Source of the DNA: Myxococcales bacterium
GTDB taxonomy: Bacteria; Myxococcota_A; Polyangia; Nannocystales; Nannocystaceae
Reading direction: 5' to 3'
Assembly: GCA_020633295.1 (NCBI GenBank)
Contig: JACKDW010000024.1
Coordinates: forward strand, 1-64,000
DNA length: 64,000 bases
Shown: positions 1 to 6,388 of the stretch, one piece after another
How the letters are laid out: each line of letters begins with the position of its first letter
Numbering within the stretch: position 1 is the stretch's first letter
Made by a program: the position numbers and the translations under genes
The notes under the pieces: model-generated
What the model was told of the DNA's origin: nothing
Database searches by the model: none
What the model saw: only the letters and a program-made list of their open reading frames with translations

Positions 1-108
1 GTCGAGGGCTTCGCGTTGTGTGACGCGAACCCCGCAGCTCAGATTTTGGGCGACAAATGGGCGACAAATGGGGGGAAAAACGCGAAAACGCCGTCTAGCG
101 GCAGCTAG
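1..108 (+). CDS. C-terminal end of an ORF entering from the left, possibly a tyrosine integrase tail
   Basis: Frame 1 is open from the window edge to a TAG at 106-108. It ends in a hydrophilic tail containing ILGDKWATNGG. Tails of the GDK/GDxxAT kind are often seen after the catalytic tyrosine of phage-type integrases, and such genes often sit beside tRNA genes as this one does. No catalytic residue lies in the window, so the family is a guess. The tail overlaps a hairpin that probably terminates the facing tRNA transcript. Confidence 0.35.
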   Translation, partial: VEGFALCDANPAAQILGDKWATNGGKNAKTPSSGS

Positions 109-116
109 ACGGCGTT
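75..116 (-). terminator. Intrinsic terminator of the tRNA-Val transcript
   Basis: A perfect 13-bp inverted repeat (87-99 and 104-116, arm AACGCCGTCTAGC) encloses a GGCA loop. Read on the minus strand it is followed by TTTTCGCGTTTTT, a T-rich tract that fits a Rho-independent terminator just downstream of the tRNA. Confidence 0.8.
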
Positions 117-122
117 GCGCGA

Positions 123-194
123 TGGGCGCGACAGGGGTCGAACCTGTGGCTTCCACCGTGTGAAGGTGGCACTCTACCACTGAGTTACGCGCCC
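123..194 (-). tRNA. tRNA-Val (anticodon CAC)
   Basis: The minus strand folds as a complete cloverleaf. The acceptor stem is GGGCGCG/CGCGCCC with discriminator A, the D-loop contains AGTGGTAGA, and the anticodon stem CCACC/GGTGG has loop TTCACAC, giving anticodon CAC. The T-arm is CAGG-TTCGACC-CCTG. CCA is not encoded. It reads GUG valine codons. Confidence 0.95.
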
Positions 195-298
195 TTGGGT
201 GGGGTCGGAACCTAGCTGATGGTGTTGGGTTCTGCAAGCGCGAAGTTGCGGTTGATTGCGCTGGTCGCGCCGTCTTATCTGCCGTTGTGGCAGGTAGA

Positions 299-1630
299 GT
301 GGCAGAGATGGGACTCGAGGATGTTCGGCGTCGGCTTCCGGTCGTGACTTCGTTTCCGGAGCCGGGGACCCGGGCGATTCCGGCGGAGGAGTTGGCTCGG
401 GCTCCTCGCCCGACCTGGGCGATCTGGGAGCTGACGCTCGCGTGTGACCAGAAGTGTCGCCATTGTGGACCTCGAGCTGGGCGCGCGCGACCTGATGAGC
501 TGACGACGGAGGAGTGCCTTCAGGTGGTCGCCGAGCTGAAGGAGCTCGGGGTTGGTGAGGTCGTGTTGATCGGCGGGGAGTCGTATCTTCGCAACGACTT
601 TATCCTGATCATCCGGGCGATTCGTGAGGCCGGGATGGCGTGCGTGCTGACGACGGGCGGGTATAACCTGTCGCGCGCGCGGGTCGAGGCGATGGCGGAG
701 GCCGGGGTCATGTCGGTTACGCTGTCCGTCGACGGGCTCGAGGAGACGCATGACTACCTGCGCGGGATGCCTGGAAGCTGGCGGCGGGCGTTTCAGGCGT
801 TCGCGGAGCTGCGGGCGGCGGGCTTGCCGGTCGCGTGCAACACGCAGATCAACAGCCGCACGCTGACGGAGCTCGAGCCGCTGCTCGAGGAGCTGGCGCG
901 CGCGAAGATTCACTCGTGGCAGCTGCAGCTGACCGTCGCGCACGGGAACGCGACGGACCATCCGGATCTGGTTCTTCAGCCCTATCGGATGCTGGAGCTG
1001 TTTGAGTCGATCGATCGGATCCTCGAGCGCTGCCGCGTGCTCGGGATCCGGATGTTCCCGGCGAACAGCTTGGGGTACTTCGGTCCCCACGAGGGGCGCC
1101 TCCGCAAGGATGTCGGCGGCTACTGGCGCGGGTGCGTCGCGGGGGTCAACACGATCGGGATCGAGAGCCACGGCGCGATTAAAAATTGCCCGAGCTTGGG
1201 GGGGCCGGCGAACGTGGGGGGGAGCTGGCGCGAGCACGGGATCGCGGCGCTCTGGACGCGGAGCTACGCGATGACCTACGTCCGGCGACGCACGCTCGAT
1301 GATCTCTGGGGCTTCTGCCGCGACTGCTACTACGCGAGCACGTGTATGGCGGGCTGCACCGCGGCGACGGAGTCGCTGCTCGGACGCCCCGGCAACAACC
1401 CGTTCTGCCACCACCGGGCGCTCGAGCTGGATCGCGAGGGGCTGCGCGAGCGGATCGAGCACATCGCGGGGCCAAGCGGGGGCGCGCGCGGGTTCGATAT
1501 GGGGCGCTACCGGTTGATCCGCGAGCACGTCGATCCCGAGGTGCGCGCGCGCGTGGGGCCGGTGCAGATCGACGAGCCGCGCGCGAGTCGTCTCGAGACG
1601 CCCTTCGGTCCTGCGACGCCGGAAGCCTGA
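299..1630 (+). CDS. Radical SAM/SPASM peptide-maturase-like protein
   Basis: About 443 residues. The N-terminal radical SAM domain carries the [4Fe-4S]-binding C-x3-C-x2-C motif (CDQKCRHC, about residues 49-56), a GGES-type SAM-binding segment and an LSVDG strand. The C-terminal third (about 275-375) has clustered cysteines (RGCVAG, NCPSLGG, CRDCYYASTCMAGC, PFCHHRALE) typical of a SPASM auxiliary-cluster domain. From memory it most resembles maturases named for GDL-motif peptides. A GTG at 299 is chosen because AGG lies 4 nt upstream; GTG 287 and ATG 308 are alternatives. No precursor with a GDL motif is visible in the flanks. An aminotransferase follows about 230 bp downstream. The family is certain; the substrate is unknown. 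Confidence 0.88.
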   Translation: MAEMGLEDVRRRLPVVTSFPEPGTRAIPAEELARAPRPTWAIWELTLACDQKCRHCGPRAGRARPDELTTEECLQVVAELKELGVGEVVLIGGESYLRNDFILIIRAIREAGMACVLTTGGYNLSRARVEAMAEAGVMSVTLSVDGLEETHDYLRGMPGSWRRAFQAFAELRAAGLPVACNTQINSRTLTELEPLLEELARAKIHSWQLQLTVAHGNATDHPDLVLQPYRMLELFESIDRILERCRVLGIRMFPANSLGYFGPHEGRLRKDVGGYWRGCVAGVNTIGIESHGAIKNCPSLGGPANVGGSWREHGIAALWTRSYAMTYVRRRTLDDLWGFCRDCYYASTCMAGCTAATESLLGRPGNNPFCHHRALELDREGLRERIEHIAGPSGGARGFDMGRYRLIREHVDPEVRARVGPVQIDEPRASRLETPFGPATPEA

Positions 1631-1860
1631 GACAGGACGCCCAGCGACACGCCCGAGAGAGACGCGTGGTGAGAACCACGCGCGACGACGCGTGGACTGC
1701 TCCTTCAGGCAGATTATCGACCATCTCGGCGCCGGCGGTCGTGCAAAAGCTTCGCGCGAGCGCGACGGGCGCGGAGGGCGGGTGAACGCGCGTCCAAGCG
1801 TCGCGCCCGCGCGGTCGCCAGGGTCGTTCGCGGCGGGAGGATCATGGCATTCTGAGCTTC

Positions 1861-3033
1861 ATGCCCGAGCGATCCAGGCGCGCGACGGAGGTGGCGACCT
1901 CGAGCACGGTCGCGCTCGCGGACGCGGTGGTCCGGATGCGCCGCGGGGATGATGACGTGATCGACTTGACGATCGGCCGGGCCTACGAGTCGACGCCGCG
2001 GGTGCTCGTGGACGCGGCGCGACGAACGATGGGCGAGGACACGGCGCGACCGACCTCGTCGCGCGGGACGGGCGAGTTCCGACGGGCGTGCGCGAGCAAG
2101 CTGAGCCGCGAGAACGGGCTGCGCGTGGATCCAGAGCGTCAGATCGTGGCGACGCTCGGCGCCAAGGAGGGCCTGATGATGGCGCTGCTGGCGACGCTGG
2201 ACCCGGGAGACGCGGTGCTCGTCGAGGATCCTGGGTTTGTGAGCCACGGACCGGTGGTCGAGCTGTGCGGCGGTGTGCCGGTCTCGGTGCCGCTGGACGT
2301 CGCGGCGCGCGGGGCGTGGCCGCGGACGCTACGACTGCGTCGCGGGTCACCGCGCGTGCGCGCGCTGATCCTCTCGAACCCCCAGAACCCGACCGGGGTC
2401 GTTCGCACCCGCAGCGAGCTCGAGGCGATCGCCGCGCTCGCGCAGGAGTACGATCTCTGGGTGCTCAGCGATGAGGTGTACGAGCGCGCGACCTGGGGCG
2501 GGCGCTCGCACGTGTGCATCGCGTCGCTGCCGGGGATGCGCTCGCGGACGGTCACGCTGATGAGCCTGACGAAGGCGTACGCGATGGGCGACTGGCGGAT
2601 CGGCTTCACCTTCGGGCCCGAGTCGGTGATGGAGGGGATCACGAAGTTTCAGGGGCACGCGTTCACGAGCGCGCCGGCGTTCGTGCAGCGAGCGGCCGCG
2701 CTCGCGCTGACCGAGCCGCCGCCGGAGCTCGCGGATCTGCTGCGGCAGTGGGAGCGACGGTGCGCGCGGGTGGCCGAGGCGATCAACGCGATGCCGAAGG
2801 TCCGCTGCGGGGCGCCCGAGGGCGGCTTCTTCGTGTGGGTCGACATCCGCGAGACCGGCCACGACGACGCCGAGATCGCGGAGCGCTTGCTGGTTGAGCG
2901 CGGGGTCGCGGTGATCCCCGGGAGCGCGTTCGGGAGCGCGGGCGCGGGCTACCTGCGGCTGTCGGCGATCCGCGACGAGCCGACGCTCGAGCGCGCGCTC
3001 GAGCGCCTGGACGCGGCGTTCCGCGCGTTCTGA
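1861..3033 (+). CDS. Pyridoxal-phosphate aminotransferase, class I/II
   Basis: 390 residues, normal for fold-type I aminotransferases of the AspC/MalY group. Visible motifs are NPQNPTG (173-179), SDEVYE (203-208), the PLP Schiff-base lysine in SLTKAYAMGDWRIG (K238) and a C-terminal YLRLS with the substrate-carboxylate arginine. It is probably cytosolic and transfers amino groups between amino acids and 2-oxo acids; the substrate cannot be told. A strong GGGAGG at 1835-1840 precedes a three-codon ORF (ATG GCA TTC TGA, 1844-1855) rather than the ATG at 1861, so a tiny upstream ORF may affect translation. It follows the radical SAM gene on the same strand after about 230 bp. Confidence 0.9.
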   Translation: MPERSRRATEVATSSTVALADAVVRMRRGDDDVIDLTIGRAYESTPRVLVDAARRTMGEDTARPTSSRGTGEFRRACASKLSRENGLRVDPERQIVATLGAKEGLMMALLATLDPGDAVLVEDPGFVSHGPVVELCGGVPVSVPLDVAARGAWPRTLRLRRGSPRVRALILSNPQNPTGVVRTRSELEAIAALAQEYDLWVLSDEVYERATWGGRSHVCIASLPGMRSRTVTLMSLTKAYAMGDWRIGFTFGPESVMEGITKFQGHAFTSAPAFVQRAAALALTEPPPELADLLRQWERRCARVAEAINAMPKVRCGAPEGGFFVWVDIRETGHDDAEIAERLLVERGVAVIPGSAFGSAGAGYLRLSAIRDEPTLERALERLDAAFRAF

Positions 3034-3246
3034 GCTCGAGGCCTCGCGCGCGCGTGTCGTGGCCGCGCGACGGCGCGAGCGCGCGCCGTAGATAATTGTG
3101 TTTCAAGAGACATGCTCTCAAATGCGCGTGCGCTCGAGGTACACGTCGATCGTCCCCGCGGCTTGGTGGAGCTGGCTGTTCGGAAACGCGTCCGCGGGTC
3201 GACGTCGCCGCGACGGGTCCGCGCCCTCGCGGGTGGAGGCGGAACC

Positions 3247-3765
3247 ATGGCCGCGAAGAAGAAGGTCGCTACGAAGATCGCTACGACGGTCGCAAAGAAG
3301 GCCGCAAAGAAGGCCGTCAAAAAGGTAGCGAAGAAAGTCGCCAAGAAGGCCGCCGCGACAGCGACGACGGCGGCGACGGGGAAGAAGTCGTCGTCGGGTC
3401 GGCGGCGCGTCGTGGCGTCGGCGCAGGCTTCGGGCGGCGCCGCGATCGACGGCACGCAGCGCGCGCTGCGTGCGTCGCTTGGCGCCATGAAGGTGCCCGA
3501 GCTAAAGGAGCGGCTGCGGGCGAACGATCAGATCGTCACCGGCTCGAAGTCCGAGTTGATCGATCGCGTGGCCGACGGGATCACGAACGGCGCGCTCCCT
3601 CGCTGTCCGCAGTGCGGTCTCGGCCGCCTCCGCGTCAGCAAGTGGGGCGGCTACTACTGCCCCGGCGGCTACGACGATGATGAGTACGAGGACTGTCGCT
3701 ACAAGGTGCGCGAGGACGAGCTCGAGCGCGTGCCCTGGGTGTTCGGCCCGAGCAAGATCGCGTGA
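3247..3765 (+). CDS. Small chromatin-like protein: Lys/Ala tail, SAP motif, PADR1-like zinc ribbon
   Basis: 172 residues from an ATG with GTGGAGG about 7 nt upstream. Residues 1-50 are a Lys/Ala/Thr tail of repeated AKKAAKK units, like histone H1 C-termini. Residues about 78-112 match a SAP DNA-binding motif (MKVPELKERL, then SKSELIDRVADG). Residues 120-168 hold four cysteines (C120, C123, C138, C150) in CPQCGLGRL and YYCPGG with a later EDCRYK, then a VPWVFGP segment. This layout recalls the PADR1 zinc domain that follows zinc finger 2 in PARP1. It probably binds nucleoid DNA. No PARP catalytic domain is attached. The domain reading is from motif recognition only. Confidence 0.75.
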   Translation: MAAKKKVATKIATTVAKKAAKKAVKKVAKKVAKKAAATATTAATGKKSSSGRRRVVASAQASGGAAIDGTQRALRASLGAMKVPELKERLRANDQIVTGSKSELIDRVADGITNGALPRCPQCGLGRLRVSKWGGYYCPGGYDDDEYEDCRYKVREDELERVPWVFGPSKIA

Positions 3766-3777
3766 TCCCCTGCCCGC

Positions 3778-4929
3778 CTACCCGGCCTCGCGCGCGGCCT
3801 CGCGGTCGTATCGCGGCCCGACGTAGCGGGCGCGAGGTCGCAGCAGCCGACCGTGCGCGCGCTGCTCGAAGCAGTGCGCGAGCCAACCGACGACGCGCCC
3901 TACCGCGAAGACCGAGGTGAACAGCTCGCGGGGCACGCCGACGGCGTGCAGCAGCAGCGCGGTGTAGAACTCGACGTTGGTCTCGAGCACGCGGCCGGGC
4001 TTGTGCTCGCGCAGGACCTCGAGCGCGGCGAGCTCGATCGCGCGCGCGCGCTCGAACAGCGCGCGCTGCTCCCCGCGCTCCGCGAGCTGCCGCGCGGCCT
4101 CGGCGAGCACCTCCGCGCGCGGGTCTCGGACACGGTAGACCCGGTGACCGAAGCCCATGAGGCGCTCGCCGGACGCGAGCCGGGCGCGGAGCTCGTCGCG
4201 GGCCCGCGCGGGATCCTCGATCGCGTCGATCATGTCGAGCACGGGGCCGGGCGCGCCGCCGTGCAGCGGGCCCTTGAGCGCCCCGAGGGCGCCTACGACG
4301 GCCGAGATGAGGTCGGAGCGCGTCGAGGTGATGACGCGCGCCGTGAAGGTCGACGCGTTCATGCCGTGCTCCACGACGGTGTTGAGGTAGGTCTCGAGCG
4401 CGCGCGCGCGCGCGTCGCTGGGACGTGTCCCGTCGAGCATGTAGAGGAAGTTGCCGGCCTGGTCGAGCGCCGGGTCCGGCGAGACGGGCGCGAGCCCCTG
4501 TCGCAGCCGCCAGTGCGTGGCGACGACCGCGGGGAGCTGGGCGACGACGCGGAGCGCGAGCGCGACCTCGTCGCGTTCGTCGTGCTCGTCGCGCGCGAGC
4601 CCGAGGCTGGCGAGCCCGGCGAGCAGCGCGTCGATCGGCGCGGCGGCGCGGGCGTGGCCCAGCAGCGTCATCGTGGCGTCCGGCAGCGCCCGCTGGGAGC
4701 GGAGCGCAGCGGCGATGGCGTCCTCGTCCAGGGTGGTCGCGTCGCGCCAGAGCGCGCGGATGATCCGCTCGTGACGGGCTCCGGACGCGAGCTGCTCGAC
4801 GGGGTAGCCCGCGATCGTCAGGCGACCTGCGGCGCCGTCGACCTCGCTGAGGCGGGTTTCGGCCACGACGACGCCGTCGAGGCCGGCGGGCGCGTTGGCG
4901 GGATCGCGGTTCAGAGTGTCGCTGTGCAC
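3778..4929 (-). CDS. Citrate synthase (citrate / 2-methylcitrate synthase family)
   Basis: 383 residues from a GTG with GAGGAGG about 9 nt upstream; a longer frame upstream has no such site. Family motifs are present in order: EHGMNASTFTAR with the first catalytic His, GALKGPLHGGAP with the second, GFGHRVYRVRDPRA, NVEFYTALLLHAVG (Glu at the usual Asp position) and GRVVGWLAHCFEQ. The enzyme condenses acetyl-CoA with oxaloacetate; the sequence does not exclude propionyl-CoA use. The gene is divergent from a second citrate-synthase-like gene with an N-terminal helix-turn-helix, and the shared 164-bp spacer carries AT-rich palindromes. Confidence 0.92.
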   Translation of the reverse strand: MHSDTLNRDPANAPAGLDGVVVAETRLSEVDGAAGRLTIAGYPVEQLASGARHERIIRALWRDATTLDEDAIAAALRSQRALPDATMTLLGHARAAAPIDALLAGLASLGLARDEHDERDEVALALRVVAQLPAVVATHWRLRQGLAPVSPDPALDQAGNFLYMLDGTRPSDARARALETYLNTVVEHGMNASTFTARVITSTRSDLISAVVGALGALKGPLHGGAPGPVLDMIDAIEDPARARDELRARLASGERLMGFGHRVYRVRDPRAEVLAEAARQLAERGEQRALFERARAIELAALEVLREHKPGRVLETNVEFYTALLLHAVGVPRELFTSVFAVGRVVGWLAHCFEQRAHGRLLRPRARYVGPRYDREAAREAG

Positions 4930-5052
4930 GTGTGTTGGCCTCCTCGTCGGGTCCTGGACCGCGACGGTGTCCGAGGGCGCGCGCCCGCGCGCCTGCATCG
5001 GCGCGTGAGCGGCCCTCACCTGCCCTTGATTGTGGACGGCGCGCCGTTACTG

Positions 5053-5076
5053 TCAATATTGATTCGTCAATCAATA
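5053..5076. promoter_or_regulatory. Overlapping AT-rich palindromes between divergent citrate synthase genes
   Basis: TCAATATTGA (5053-5062) is a perfect palindrome. It overlaps TATTGATT-CGTC-AATCAATA (5057-5076), an inverted repeat with 8-bp arms. The position just upstream of the HTH-citrate synthase start and inside the divergent spacer suits an operator. The MerR-like domain of the adjacent protein is the obvious candidate ligand (inference). Confidence 0.6.
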
Positions 5077-5093
5077 CGTGCTGCACTCGCCCG

Positions 5094-6380
5094 GTGAAGA
5101 CGCCCCGAGAGCCGGAGTTCTTGAGCGCGCGGGCGGCCGCGCGGCTCCTCGACATAAAACCCGCGACGCTGTACGCGTACGTCAGCCGCGGGCTGCTGAC
5201 CTCGCACCCGAGCGCGGACGGGCGCGCGCGTCGATACCGTCGCGCGGAGGTCGAGGCGCTGCGGAGCCGCGCGCAGGAGCGACGCGAGCCCGCGCGCGTG
5301 GCCCAGGCGGCGCTCGACTGGGGCGCGCCGGTGCTCGAGTCGGCGCTCACGTCGATCGCCGACGGGCGCCTGCGCTACCGGGGGCTGGACGTGGCGCGGC
5401 TCGCCGCAGAGTCGACGGTCGAGGAGGTCGCGGGGCTCTTGTGGTGTGACGACCGCGCGCGCGGCCAGGCGCTGCTCGCCGAGCCGCGGACGCCGCTGCC
5501 GGCGACGTGGCGCAGGTCTCTTCAAACCTTGCCCCCGGGACATCCCGTGGAGCGGATGTGCGTGCTGATGCGGCTCGCGTCGCTCGCGGACCCGGCCGCG
5601 ATCGAGCTCGGGGAGGCGCGCGCGCTGCAGACCGGCGCGCGCGCCCTGGGGACGCTGGTCGCGGACGCGGCGCGGCTGCGACGGCGGCGGGACGCCCCGC
5701 TCGCGGAGGTCCTCGGCGCCGGGCTGTGCCCCGAGCACGACGGCGCGGCGGCGATCGTCAGCGCGGCGCTGATCGTCAGCGCCGACCACGAGCTGAACGT
5801 CTCGACGTTCACGGCCCGCTGCGTCGCGTCGGCCGGCGCCACGATCTACGACGTCATCACCGCGGGGCTCTCGGCGCTGCGCGGCGTCCGTCACGGGGGG
5901 CTCTCCGGGCGCGTCGAGGCGCTGCTCGCCGAGCTCGAGGTCTCCGGGGAGGCCGCGCGCGCGCCGAGCCGTGCGCAGCTGCGACGCAGGTTGGCCGCGA
6001 GGCTGCAGCGCGGGGAGTCGATCCCGGGCTTCGGGCACCCGCTCTATCCCGACGGCGATCCGCGCTTCGCGGCGCTGCGGCAGCAGCTCGAGCGGCTCGC
6101 GCCGAGGTCCCGCGTGGTCGCGCGCGCGGTCGCGATCGCCGAGGTCGCGGGCGAGCTGCTCGGCGAGCGGCCGACGATCGACTTCGGGCTCGCGACTGCG
6201 GCGGCGGAGCTGGGCCTCGCGCCGGGGGGCGCGTTTCAGCTGTTCGCGCTCGGGCGGACGATCGGCTGGATCGCGCACGCGCTCGAGCAGCTCCGCGACG
6301 GGCGGCTGATCCGTCCGCGGGCGCGCTACGTCGGGCGCGCGCCGATCGATGATTGGGCCGCGCCCGCGAGCGCGGTATAG
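5094..6380 (+). CDS. Citrate-synthase-like protein with N-terminal MerR-type helix-turn-helix
   Basis: About 428 residues from GTG 5094. Residues about 8-60 form a MerR/excisionase-like DNA-binding domain (LSARAAARLLDIKPATLYAY, a VSRGLL wing, RRYRRAEVEAL). The rest is a citrate synthase fold: HELNVSTFTAR, RHGGLSGRVEAL, GFGHPLYPDGDPR, TIDFGLA and GRTIGWIAHALEQ. The His and Asp catalytic positions are retained, so activity is possible. The fusion suggests a metabolite-sensing regulator or a self-regulated enzyme. It is divergent from a normal citrate synthase, with palindromes between them, and 8 bp upstream of a DNA methyltransferase gene in an apparent operon. Confidence 0.88.
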   Translation: MKTPREPEFLSARAAARLLDIKPATLYAYVSRGLLTSHPSADGRARRYRRAEVEALRSRAQERREPARVAQAALDWGAPVLESALTSIADGRLRYRGLDVARLAAESTVEEVAGLLWCDDRARGQALLAEPRTPLPATWRRSLQTLPPGHPVERMCVLMRLASLADPAAIELGEARALQTGARALGTLVADAARLRRRRDAPLAEVLGAGLCPEHDGAAAIVSAALIVSADHELNVSTFTARCVASAGATIYDVITAGLSALRGVRHGGLSGRVEALLAELEVSGEAARAPSRAQLRRRLAARLQRGESIPGFGHPLYPDGDPRFAALRQQLERLAPRSRVVARAVAIAEVAGELLGERPTIDFGLATAAAELGLAPGGAFQLFALGRTIGWIAHALEQLRDGRLIRPRARYVGRAPIDDWAAPASAV

Positions 6381-6388
6381 AGGCGAGC

